Positions 24,343 through 31,981 of a stretch of DNA of 64,000 nt are shown in pieces (the stretch's first letter is position 1; every line of letters begins with the position of its first letter). A program made the translations under genes and the position numbers. Below the pieces are notes generated by a model. That model made no database searches. It saw only the letters and a list, made by a program, of their open reading frames with translations, and was not told where the DNA came from. The DNA is from Planctomycetota bacterium (GTDB lineage: Bacteria > Planctomycetota > Planctomycetia > Gemmatales > Gemmataceae), in the NCBI GenBank assembly GCA_021413735.1, contig JAIOPV010000209.1, positions 1 through 64,000 on the forward strand, given 5' to 3'.

Positions 24343-24428
24343 CGAAGTGATTCGCTCAGTATGAGAAATTTCTGACTGCCGTTTCTGTTTGTTGACCGGA
24401 CTTCGATGCGTCGGTAGCATCGAAGTTC

Positions 24429-24881
24429 ATGCGACCCGCCTACCGAAACTCACTCCTCCCACTCGCCTTCACCCTGCTCGTCTGCGGTTGCGGACCAGGG
24501 CGCGATCCGCACGGTCGCCAGGCGATCAGTGGGTCAGTCACGTTCCAGGGCAAGCCGCTCAACCCCGGCACGATTCAGTTCATTCCCGCAAACTCCAACG
24601 AGTCCGGAGCTGGCTCGCTCATCCGCGAAGGGCGATACGAGATTCCCCGCGAACAGGGGCTCAGCCCAGGCACTTACAGCGTCGCAATCACCTCTCCAGA
24701 AGAAAACACCACAGACCCGCCGATTAGTCCGCCTGGCCACCCAGGCGTAAAGATGCCACCGCCCGGGAAAGAACGCATTCCTAGCCGCTTCAACCGCGAA
24801 ACCAAACTCTCCATCACCGTGACCGACAGTGGCCCAAATACATTCGATTTCAATCTCGACGACATGGGGAAATCGCCATGA
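24429..24881 (+). CDS. small lipoprotein (transthyretin-like) paired with DUF1559
   Basis: 150 residues. The signal peptide ends in the lipobox 'LLVCGC', so Cys21 should be lipidated. The mature part '[21 protein letters not shown]...REGRYEI' is the single beta-sandwich domain of small planctomycete lipoproteins that regularly precede DUF1559 proteins. Its stop overlaps the DUF1559 start by four bases (ATGA), so the two are co-translated. Function unknown. Confidence 0.85.
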   Translation: MRPAYRNSLLPLAFTLLVCGCGPGRDPHGRQAISGSVTFQGKPLNPGTIQFIPANSNESGAGSLIREGRYEIPREQGLSPGTYSVAITSPEENTTDPPISPPGHPGVKMPPPGKERIPSRFNRETKLSITVTDSGPNTFDFNLDDMGKSP

Positions 24882-25825
24882 TCCGCCGTTCGCGACGTGC
24901 CGATGGCTTCACATTGATCGAGCTGCTCGTGGTGATTGCGATCATCGCAATCCTCATCGGATTGTTGCTGCCAGCCGTGCAGAAGGTGCGTGAAGCGGCG
25001 GCACGCATGAAGTGTTCCAACAACCTCAAGCAGGTCGCCCTTGGCATGCACGGCTACCACGACGCCAATCTGAACTTGCCAATGGGTGTCATCGGTACGC
25101 TAGCCATCTACGGCACCTGGCAAGTGAAGACGCTCCCGCATATGGAACAGGCGGCACTTGTGCAGGGCTACGACCACACGGCGGGTTACTCGAGCGGCCC
25201 CAACGCCACGAACACGACCACGAAACGCATTCCGATTTTGACGTGCCCGAGCGACACGCCAAACGCGCCGCTCGCGAACGTCACGAGCCATAACTACGCG
25301 GTGAACTTCGGCAACACGCCCGTCGCCTATTACACGACTGGCGGCAACGACGTCTTCGGCAACACGGCCTACGACACGGGACAACTCGCGTCGTTCGGCG
25401 GGCAGACGTTTGGCGGAGCGCCGTTCTCGCAGAACAAGCAGTACAAGCTGACCGAACTCACGGACGGCACGAGCAACACGCTTTTGGCAGCCGAAGTGAT
25501 TCAGGGTCAGCGGGGCGACCTACGGGGCTTCACGTGGTGGGGCCACGGAGCCGTTTTCGTCGGCTACATTGGCCCGAACAGTTCGTCACCGGACGTGCTC
25601 TACGCGGGCGGCTACTGCGACACCGCCGCGCCGAATCCGCCGTGTATCGGGCCCGCAACGGCGAGTAATCCGGTGATGATGGGAGCGCGAAGCCGGCACA
25701 CGAACGGGGTGAATGTGGCGTTGTGCGATGGGAGTTGCAAGTTCGTGACGAATGGCGTGTTGTTGGCGACCTGGCGAGCGTCGACCACGGCCTCGGCCGG
25801 CGATCTTCCTGGCAGCGACTGGTGA
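24878..25825 (+). CDS. DUF1559 protein with prepilin-like N-terminus
   Basis: 315 residues. The N-terminus '[30 protein letters not shown]' region is a type IV prepilin leader: cleavage after Gly10, then Phe and Glu at +5. The DUF1559 body follows ('[25 protein letters not shown]', ~45-70) and a conserved end ('[18 protein letters not shown]', ~270-290). Planctomycetes carry very many of these, thought to be pseudopilins or surface structures. It is co-translated with the lipoprotein and followed by a hairpin. Confidence 0.9.
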   Translation: MIRRSRRADGFTLIELLVVIAIIAILIGLLLPAVQKVREAAARMKCSNNLKQVALGMHGYHDANLNLPMGVIGTLAIYGTWQVKTLPHMEQAALVQGYDHTAGYSSGPNATNTTTKRIPILTCPSDTPNAPLANVTSHNYAVNFGNTPVAYYTTGGNDVFGNTAYDTGQLASFGGQTFGGAPFSQNKQYKLTELTDGTSNTLLAAEVIQGQRGDLRGFTWWGHGAVFVGYIGPNSSSPDVLYAGGYCDTAAPNPPCIGPATASNPVMMGARSRHTNGVNVALCDGSCKFVTNGVLLATWRASTTASAGDLPGSDW

Positions 25826-25831
25826 CATTTC

Positions 25832-25865
25832 GTTGAGAGTGGTCCACTCGGCGACCACTCTCAAC
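25832..25865. terminator. hairpin between convergent genes
   Basis: GTTGAGAGTGGT (25832-25843) pairs perfectly with ACCACTCTCAAC (25854-25865) around a 10-nt loop, between the stops of the DUF1559 and DUF6807 genes. It probably serves both strands, though there is no strong T-tract. Confidence 0.6.
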
Positions 25866-25873
25866 ATTGGAAC

Positions 25874-27127
25874 TTACTTCGCAGCGGCGGCCTTCGTCGC
25901 TGGCGGATTCACGAAAGCGTCCGCGATTGCCTGGCACTGCTCAACGGTCATCTCACCAGCCTGCACCCACACGCGATACTTCAGCTTCAACGGTTTCTCT
26001 GGCGTCAGGTCGTATTCGAAGTAGTCGCCGAAGCGGCCGTAGTCGCGTTCGCTGCCGCGTGTCTCGCCGGGGTTCTCCGGATGGTTGACGCGCAACACCG
26101 TGTAGCGCTGCCCGCCCACGACGATGCTCACCGCGTTCCACGGCAACCCGATCGTCTGCTTGTTCGCGCCCTTCGGATCCCAGTTGCGGGTCTCGCCAAT
26201 CTTTCCCTTGCCATCTGGACGCACATAGTATGTGTTCTCCTTGCCGTTCTTCGACACTTCCATGTTCGCCCGGAAGTGGAAACCCGCGTGCTGCGGGTCG
26301 CCGTCGAGACGAACCTTGTCGAGCTTCGTACTGAGGATCGTGCTCCAGTCGATCATCGTGCCGCCAGCGGTCGCGTAAGCCGTGACTTCGCGGTTCTCCG
26401 TGGCGAACGGCTTGCCGTCCTTGCCATTCCACGAGATCTCGCTGCGGTGTCGACCGAGCACTTCACCCGCTTCGGTCGAGAGCATCTTGTCGTGCTGCGA
26501 GAACACGTTGTCGGTACCGTGCCAGACGTCGGCCGATTGCTTTTCCCCAAATGAGATGCGGTTGAATCCGAAGAACAAGCCGCGGTGGTGTGGGAACTGC
26601 CCATCCTTGGCGGTCTTGGCCGACGTGTTCGTCAGCATCGTCTTGCCGGTCGCTGGATCGTAGACGTTGTGGAACGGCTTGAACGTGTAGTAGTGGTCTT
26701 TCGGATCGTGTCGCAGGTTGAAGTATTGCAGCACGGGCCGTTTGCCACTGGGCGAGACGTACACGAGTTCGAGCGGTTCGCCAGCCTTCTCGACGAACTC
26801 GAAGTGCGGCGGCGCGACAACGTAGTTCACTGTGTTCGGCTTGGCGGTGATCGTTTCGCCGGCCTTGAGTTTTGGCACGACGAACACAAGGTACTGTTTG
26901 ACTGCGGGATCGTCGGTGAGTGCAGGCCCGGTCAGTTGAGCGGGAACAGTTCCACCAACCGAGAGTTCGACGACATTCGCGGCGATTGGGTCGCCCTTGG
27001 GAACGGGGAATCGCACGACAACGTTCGTGAGGTCGGTTTTCCCGCCGGTGATCTCGATGCCGAACGGTCCGGCAAGCGTGAATGACGGCAACAAGAACAG
27101 CGCAAGCAGAGAGAGGCAGCGTTTCAT
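25874..27127 (-). CDS. secreted DUF6807 (PmoA-like) protein
   Basis: 417 residues with a signal peptide (MKRCLSLLALFLLPSFTLAG). The body has the landmarks of the family named DUF6807 or 'PmoA': 'VLQYFNLRHDPKDHYYTFKPFHNVYDP', then 'GQFPHHRGLFFGFNRISFG' (~170-190), and 'RDYGRFGDYFEYDL' near the end. Despite the name these are not membrane methane monooxygenase subunits; they are secreted beta-rich proteins, perhaps carbohydrate-related. The ATG at 27127 is chosen because it begins the signal peptide. The pterin dehydratase gene lies just upstream on the same strand. Confidence 0.8.
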   Translation of the reverse strand: MKRCLSLLALFLLPSFTLAGPFGIEITGGKTDLTNVVVRFPVPKGDPIAANVVELSVGGTVPAQLTGPALTDDPAVKQYLVFVVPKLKAGETITAKPNTVNYVVAPPHFEFVEKAGEPLELVYVSPSGKRPVLQYFNLRHDPKDHYYTFKPFHNVYDPATGKTMLTNTSAKTAKDGQFPHHRGLFFGFNRISFGEKQSADVWHGTDNVFSQHDKMLSTEAGEVLGRHRSEISWNGKDGKPFATENREVTAYATAGGTMIDWSTILSTKLDKVRLDGDPQHAGFHFRANMEVSKNGKENTYYVRPDGKGKIGETRNWDPKGANKQTIGLPWNAVSIVVGGQRYTVLRVNHPENPGETRGSERDYGRFGDYFEYDLTPEKPLKLKYRVWVQAGEMTVEQCQAIADAFVNPPATKAAAAK

Positions 27128-27158
27128 GGGGGTCGTTGGTTGGGGGTTGTGGTGAGCG

Positions 27159-27177
27159 GCAGCCCCAGCGGGGCTGC
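27159..27177. repeat. GC hairpin between two minus-strand genes
   Basis: GCAGCCCC-agc-GGGGCTGC, an 8-bp perfect stem 4 nt after the pterin dehydratase stop. It may terminate that gene or belong to the scattered 'GCGGCAGCCCC' palindrome family. Confidence 0.45.
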
Positions 27178-27180
27178 GCA

Positions 27181-27546
27181 TTACGGCTTACTGAACACGA
27201 ACTTCTTGGGATTGCCGGTGAGCGAGCTACCGGCAGCGGGTCGCCACAGCACGACTTCTTCGATCTTCTTGGCCAACTCGAAATCCTTATCGGTGACGCC
27301 GCCAGCATCATGCGTCTTGAGCTTCACCCAGAGCTTGCCCCAGGTGATCGACAGATCCGCGTGGTGCCAGGCAGCTTCGCAGAGGTAGCCGATGGCGTTC
27401 ACGGCCATGAGCGTTTGCGGCCAGCCATCGGTGTTGTATTTCCGACGAATCCAGCCGTCTTCGAGATACCACTCGTCGAGACCTTGCTCTTTGAGCTTGG
27501 TCTTCACCTCATCGTCGCTGTAGACGTGTGGCTTATCTGCGGCCAT
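27181..27546 (-). CDS. pterin-4a-carbinolamine dehydratase family protein
   Basis: 121 residues. The segment 'AWHHADLSITWGKLWVKLKTHDAGGVTDKDFELA' contains the paired histidines and downstream conserved His-Asp of the PCD/DCoH fold, which dehydrates 4a-hydroxytetrahydropterin. No aromatic amino acid hydroxylase gene is nearby, so the role could be in molybdopterin or folate metabolism. GGAG 8 nt upstream of ATG 27546 sets the start. Confidence 0.85.
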   Translation of the reverse strand: MAADKPHVYSDDEVKTKLKEQGLDEWYLEDGWIRRKYNTDGWPQTLMAVNAIGYLCEAAWHHADLSITWGKLWVKLKTHDAGGVTDKDFELAKKIEEVVLWRPAAGSSLTGNPKKFVFSKP

Positions 27547-27735
27547 GACTCGCTCCGGAATTCGTCGGATGTGGAAAGGAGTTGCCGAACACGGCAACTC
27601 AGTCTAACCCCCGAACTGGAAGTCTTCATTCTACGAACGGGTCCGATCTACCGGACCGCGTTACTTCGCCCGCCACGTTGCCACTTCACGCAGATATCAG
27701 CCGTTTGCTTGCCAAAGAAATTTTCTTCGTGTAGA

Positions 27736-27751
27736 CTAACAACATGGTTAG
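27736..27751 (+). promoter_or_regulatory. inverted repeat over the start of the metal-binding protein gene
   Basis: CTAAC-aacatg-GTTAG overlaps the ATG at 27744. The arms resemble half-sites (GGTTAG / CTAACC) of metal-responsive DtxR/IdeR-type operators, and the gene is a metal transporter. The arms are short, so this is only a suggestion. Confidence 0.25.
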
Positions 27752-28757
27752 CCGATACTACTCACTGTTGAGAAAAGTCGTGGCATCTGAGCGAGGACGA
27801 GCAGTCAGTGCCGCCTTCGCGACTGGCATGGCTGCGGTGTGTCTGTTCGGTTTGATTGGTTGCAGTGGGTGCAACGGACCAAGCGGGCCGCCGAAATTCG
27901 AGGCTCCGCCGGTGCGGGTCACCTGCACCACAACAATCGTTGCGGACGCCGTGAAGCGAGTCGGTGGCGAGCGCGTTCAAATCGAAACGTTGATGGGAGC
28001 GGGCGTCGATCCGCACAAGTACATCTCCGGTTCCGGCGACCGCAAGAAGCTCGACAACGCCCACCTCGTGTTCTTCAGTGGCTTGCATCTTGAAGGCAAA
28101 ATGGCCGACCTGTTCGAGAAGAACCATGATCGCTGGCGAGCGCACGCCGTGACCAACACCATCGACCACGCGAAGCTTCGCAAGGCCAGCGTCGATGGGG
28201 GCGAACACGATCCGCACGTCTGGTTCGACGTTCCCTTGTGGAAGAGTGCGGTCGATGTGGTCCGCGATTCGCTCATTGCACTCGACCCTGCCGGCGCGGA
28301 TATCTACCGGGCGAACGCCACCGCATACCTGACGGAACTCGACGTGCTCGACAAGGAAATTCGGGCGAAGCTGGACACGGTGCCGAAGGACAAGCGAGTG
28401 CTGGTCACGTCGCACGATGCGTTCGAGTATTTCGGTCGGGCGTATGGCTTCGAGGTGATCGGGCTTGAGGGTGTCAGCACGGCGAGCGAGTTGGGCACAC
28501 CGCGGCGAAACGAACTCGCCAACATCATCGGCACGCGAAAGATTCCGGCAGTGTTCACCGAGACGTCGGTGCCGACGGTTGGACTTCAAGGCGTACTCGA
28601 CGATGTAAAGTCGAAATATAAGCACGAAGTGAAGCTCATTGGCGGCGACGATGCTCTCTATTCCGACGCCTTGGGTGAAGAGGGTTCGTCTGGGGCGACG
28701 TATCCGGGAATGATTCGGCACAACGTGAATGTGATCGTGGAGGCGCTGACGAAATGA
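27744..28757 (+). CDS. zinc/manganese ABC transporter substrate-binding lipoprotein
   Basis: 337 residues. The lipobox 'FGLIGC' marks Cys40 as the lipidation site. Cluster A-I fold (ZnuA/TroA): metal ligands expected at His91 ('GVDPHKY'), His158 ('EHDPHVWF'), His224 ('TSHDAFEYF') and an acidic residue near 308 ('LYSDAL'). Three His plus one acid matches TroA-type proteins that bind zinc or manganese. The histidine-rich loop of ZnuA is absent. Its stop overlaps the ATPase start (ATGA). No clear ribosome-binding site. Confidence 0.88.
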   Translation: MVSRYYSLLRKVVASERGRAVSAAFATGMAAVCLFGLIGCSGCNGPSGPPKFEAPPVRVTCTTTIVADAVKRVGGERVQIETLMGAGVDPHKYISGSGDRKKLDNAHLVFFSGLHLEGKMADLFEKNHDRWRAHAVTNTIDHAKLRKASVDGGEHDPHVWFDVPLWKSAVDVVRDSLIALDPAGADIYRANATAYLTELDVLDKEIRAKLDTVPKDKRVLVTSHDAFEYFGRAYGFEVIGLEGVSTASELGTPRRNELANIIGTRKIPAVFTETSVPTVGLQGVLDDVKSKYKHEVKLIGGDDALYSDALGEEGSSGATYPGMIRHNVNVIVEALTK

Positions 28758-29518
28758 CCGGCTTGTTGAGCGCTGCCCCTGCGGGGGCCGTTGAAACGCA
28801 CGCCGAGGCCGTGGAGGTTCACGACCTTACGGTTGCGTATCGCGATACGCCCGTGCTGTGGGACGTTGACCTCAAGGTTCCACCCGGCGTGCTGATGGCC
28901 GTCGTTGGCCCGAACGGAGCCGGCAAGACGACGCTCATTAAGGCGATTCTCGGACTCCTCAAGCCGGTGTCTGGTCAGGTGTTGGTGGAAGGAAAGCCGT
29001 ACTCAGCACGGAATCAGTCGGTCGCGTATGTGCCGCAGCGAGGCACCGTCGATTGGGACTTCCCCACGACGGCGCTCGATGTCGTGATGATGGGCACCTA
29101 CGGCAAACTCGGTTGGTTCCGACGCCCCGGCAAGGCCGAGCGTGCGATTGCAACAGATGCGTTGGCTCGCGTTGGGATGGGAGCGTTCGCGGCCCGGCAG
29201 ATCAGCCAGCTTTCGGGTGGTCAGCAACAGCGGGTGTTCCTAGCTCGCGCACTCGCACAAGACGCACCCGTTTACCTGATGGATGAGCCTTTTCAGGGTG
29301 TGGACGCGGTGACCGAGAAAGCGATCGTCGAGATTCTGCGAGAACTGCGTTCGCGTGGCCGAACCGTGTTGGTGGTTCACCACGACTTGCACACCGTGCC
29401 GGAATACTTCGACTGGGTGACACTCCTGAATGTGCGGGTGATCGCGAGCGGCCCAATTGCTGATGTGTTCACGCCCGAGAACCTGCGCCGGACCTACGGC
29501 ACCACCATTCGGCAATGA
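28754..29518 (+). CDS. zinc/manganese ABC transporter ATP-binding protein
   Basis: 254 residues. Walker A 'GPNGAGKTT' (~54-62), Q-loop '[13 protein letters not shown]', signature 'LSGGQQQR' (~155-162), Walker B '[12 protein letters not shown]' and the H-loop 'VVHHDLHTV' are all intact. '[13 protein letters not shown]' is typical of the Mn/Zn/Fe importer ATPases. It should power import with the upstream binding protein, yet no metal permease gene (ZnuB/MntB type) follows; the next gene encodes an MlaE-type permease. About 15 extra N-terminal residues precede the domain. Confidence 0.9.
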   Translation: MTGLLSAAPAGAVETHAEAVEVHDLTVAYRDTPVLWDVDLKVPPGVLMAVVGPNGAGKTTLIKAILGLLKPVSGQVLVEGKPYSARNQSVAYVPQRGTVDWDFPTTALDVVMMGTYGKLGWFRRPGKAERAIATDALARVGMGAFAARQISQLSGGQQQRVFLARALAQDAPVYLMDEPFQGVDAVTEKAIVEILRELRSRGRTVLVVHHDLHTVPEYFDWVTLLNVRVIASGPIADVFTPENLRRTYGTTIRQ

Positions 29519-29574
29519 CGATTTCCTGAACTCGTCATTGCAAAGCCATTGAGCGGTGGGTTACAACCGCTTTC

Positions 29575-30399
29575 ATGTCGTCTGCCAATCCCGCATCCCG
29601 TTCGCTGTTTTCGCCGTTGACCGACGCGATGGTCGCGCTTGGTGACTGGACGCTGTTCGCTGTGCGTGCGTTCTCGGGCGTGTTTCATCGGACGTTTCGC
29701 GCTCGCGAATTGTTGCGGGTCGCGTTCGAGGTCGGCTATGCCAGTGCCGGCGTTGTCGGCGTCACAGGAATGTTCATCGGCATGGTGCTGGCGGTGCAGG
29801 CGTATGGGCAGTTCCACACGATCGGTCTGGAAACGTCGCTCGGGGCTGTGATTCACATGTCGGTGGTGCGTGAACTCGGACCGGTGTTGGCGGCGATCAT
29901 GCTTGCGGGGCGGGTCGGGTCCGCGATGGCAGCGGAACTCGCGACGATGCGTGTGACGGAACAACTCGATGCTCTCGCCTGTCTGGGTGTCGATCCCGTG
30001 AAGTATCTCGTCGCTCCGCGAGTGCTGGCGTGTGTGCTGCTGCTGCCGCTGCTGACGGTTCTCGCTGATCTGCTCGGTCTCGCGGGCAGCACGTTGATCT
30101 CATTGCACGTTTACAAGATCGACAGCCACCACTACTGGCGGCACACGCAGGAATTCGTGAAGGTTTGGGATGTGTGTACCGGCCTGGTGAAGGCAGTTGT
30201 GTTCGGAGCGGTGTTGTCGCTGATCGCGTGTCATCGTGGGTTTCACGGTCGGGCCGGCGCAGAGGGCGTCGGCCGCGCTGCCACGGAGTCGTTTGTGTGG
30301 TCGTTCATCGCCATTCTGGTGGTCGATCTCTTCCTCGCCATGTTCGCGAACAGTCTTTACCTGATGCTCTGGCCACCGATTAACCCCAAGGTGGCCTGA
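29575..30399 (+). CDS. MlaE/YrbE-family ABC permease
   Basis: 274 residues with five to six membrane segments. 'GVTGMFIGMVLAVQAYGQFHTIG', 'VVRELGPVLAAIMLAGRVGSAMAAELATMRVTEQLDAL' and 'PVKYLVAPRVLA' are hallmarks of MlaE permeases, which move phospholipids between outer and inner membrane with MlaF-type ATPases and MlaD-type MCE proteins. Neither partner is adjacent. It lies 56 nt after the metal ATPase on the same strand. Confidence 0.9.
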   Translation: MSSANPASRSLFSPLTDAMVALGDWTLFAVRAFSGVFHRTFRARELLRVAFEVGYASAGVVGVTGMFIGMVLAVQAYGQFHTIGLETSLGAVIHMSVVRELGPVLAAIMLAGRVGSAMAAELATMRVTEQLDALACLGVDPVKYLVAPRVLACVLLLPLLTVLADLLGLAGSTLISLHVYKIDSHHYWRHTQEFVKVWDVCTGLVKAVVFGAVLSLIACHRGFHGRAGAEGVGRAATESFVWSFIAILVVDLFLAMFANSLYLMLWPPINPKVA

Positions 30400-30437
30400 C
30401 AAAGACGAAATGAAGTTTCTGCCTCATTCCGGTTGCC

Positions 30438-30486
30438 GCCGCTTGCGGCGTCGCGCTCGCAACGGGAGCGCGACGCCGCGAGCGGC
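30438..30486. repeat. 21-bp inverted repeat between convergent genes
   Basis: Arms 30438-30458 and 30466-30486 pair at 20 of 21 positions (core GCGGCGTCGCGCTC). Same family as 15351-15394. It lies between the MlaE permease and a minus-strand gene and probably ends transcription from both sides. Confidence 0.65.
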
Positions 30487-30495
30487 AAAGACTTG

Positions 30496-31821
30496 TCAGT
30501 GCGGAATCGGAACCGGCATCATGTTCCCGAACAGTTCCGGTGCGTTCCCCACCGGCCGGAACCCATCCTTGTCTTCGCTGGCTTTCAGCGTCATCCGGGT
30601 CAGCATCTGCTTGGTCTGGGTCAGTGCCGGGTCGTTCGGGCTATCGAACTGACCAACGGTGACGATACTCGCCGTGCGAGTGTGAAGGACGAACGCTTCA
30701 AATCCGCCTGGTGGAATTCCATTTCCTCTCATATCACGCAGAGCCTTGGCAAGTTGCTCGGCCTGTTCGACACTCGCCCGCAGGATATCCGCCCCTTTGC
30801 CGGAACCGCCCGAACGCATCACGCCGCCTGAACCCGAGTCCTTGCTGCTAATCTCGACCGGAGCGGTGAACGATTTCACACCGAGCGTCCATGCTTTCTT
30901 CGCATTCAGGAGGCTGAGCGGCCGACCCTCGTTCAGCTTCACAATGAACGGATCAATGGCCTGCGCTTCGGCTGGGTCGGCGGTTCTCGCAATGGCCGGA
31001 TTCGGGACAACGTGCGCGGTCAGGTATGGGTTGAGTCGGGCTGACGTGAATTCCAGCTTACCGTCCTTCCCCGGTCGTTCGAGTACCGCACCATCCATCA
31101 GCATCATGTTCTTCGGGGCTCGCCACGTGCGAACAGTGTTCAACGCCTTGCGAGCGTCTTCGTCGGTCTTGAAACCGCCGATCAGCACCGCAATCTGATC
31201 CTGATAGTTCATCGTTTTGAAGCGAACCTTGACTCGGTCTTCTTCAAGGAACGACATCCCCTTGAGTTGGGCGTCCTGTTTGTACTTTTCGAGTTGCGAG
31301 GCGAACACCCGAGCCCGTTCGCGAGCTGCCGCGATGGACGCCATTTCTGCCCGGCGCTCTGCCGAAACGTATTCGTAAAGGAGCGCTTGCACCTTGTACA
31401 GATCACGGATCTCGGTTGCGAGTTCCTCGGCCATCTCGCGGGCTGTCGGTCCGCTGTCCGTCGCGGTGGGTTTGTTCGGGCGGGAGTAGCTCTTGATGCA
31501 GATGAAGAAAGCCCCGTGTTCCGGCTTCACCGCCCAGGGATGATTGGCGCCCAGCGCCGATCGAATCTCAAGATCGGTGGGTGGCGGCGGCGCTGGCGTT
31601 TGAACGGGAACGATGCTGCCAGCCGGAGTGACCGGACCGCCGAACGGCGTAGGGGGGCTAGCGGGCACGCCGCCACCTGGCTTCACCGGTTGAAAGTTCG
31701 ACGGCAAAGGCGAAGTCGGCGCTGTGAGTGGGCGATCCGTGGCGAACTGTTGTGCGGCGACGGCACCGGCTCCGGTGAGAACACCGGCAAGCCCAAGACC
31801 GAACGCGAACTTATGGCGCAT
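30496..31821 (-). CDS. secreted hypothetical protein
   Basis: 441 residues. Signal peptide (MRHKFAFGLGLAGVLTGAGAVAA), a Pro-rich segment (~30-75), then a globular region. Near ~110-170 there is a long helix ('AREMAEELATEIRDLYKVQALLYEYVSAERRAEMASIAAARERARVFA' region). 'VLIGGFKTDEDARKALNTVRTWRAP' (~210-235) resembles a SPOR-like or repeat-protein turn. GGAGG lies 7 nt before ATG 31821. Function unknown; planctomycete-specific in style. Confidence 0.7.
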   Translation of the reverse strand: MRHKFAFGLGLAGVLTGAGAVAAQQFATDRPLTAPTSPLPSNFQPVKPGGGVPASPPTPFGGPVTPAGSIVPVQTPAPPPPTDLEIRSALGANHPWAVKPEHGAFFICIKSYSRPNKPTATDSGPTAREMAEELATEIRDLYKVQALLYEYVSAERRAEMASIAAARERARVFASQLEKYKQDAQLKGMSFLEEDRVKVRFKTMNYQDQIAVLIGGFKTDEDARKALNTVRTWRAPKNMMLMDGAVLERPGKDGKLEFTSARLNPYLTAHVVPNPAIARTADPAEAQAIDPFIVKLNEGRPLSLLNAKKAWTLGVKSFTAPVEISSKDSGSGGVMRSGGSGKGADILRASVEQAEQLAKALRDMRGNGIPPGGFEAFVLHTRTASIVTVGQFDSPNDPALTQTKQMLTRMTLKASEDKDGFRPVGNAPELFGNMMPVPIPH

Positions 31822-31935
31822 GGCGGCACCTCCGTGTGCGTGGCGGGACGAAATCATCCTTGTGGGTGCGGGGATATATCCACGGTCGATGTGCGATGCC
31901 AGAGGAAATCGCCAGAAATGTTCAAGTCGTTATTT

Positions 31936-31977
31936 GCCGCTTGGGGCGTAGTAGTGGAGCGCTACGCCCCAAGCGGC
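31936..31977. repeat. 16-bp inverted repeat before the kinase stop
   Basis: GCCGCTTGGGGCGTAG (31936-31951) and CTACGCCCCAAGCGGC (31962-31977) are perfect reverse complements. Located just beyond the 3' end of the minus-strand kinase gene and upstream of the secreted-protein gene; likely its terminator. Confidence 0.6.
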
Positions 31978-31981
31978 GAAA

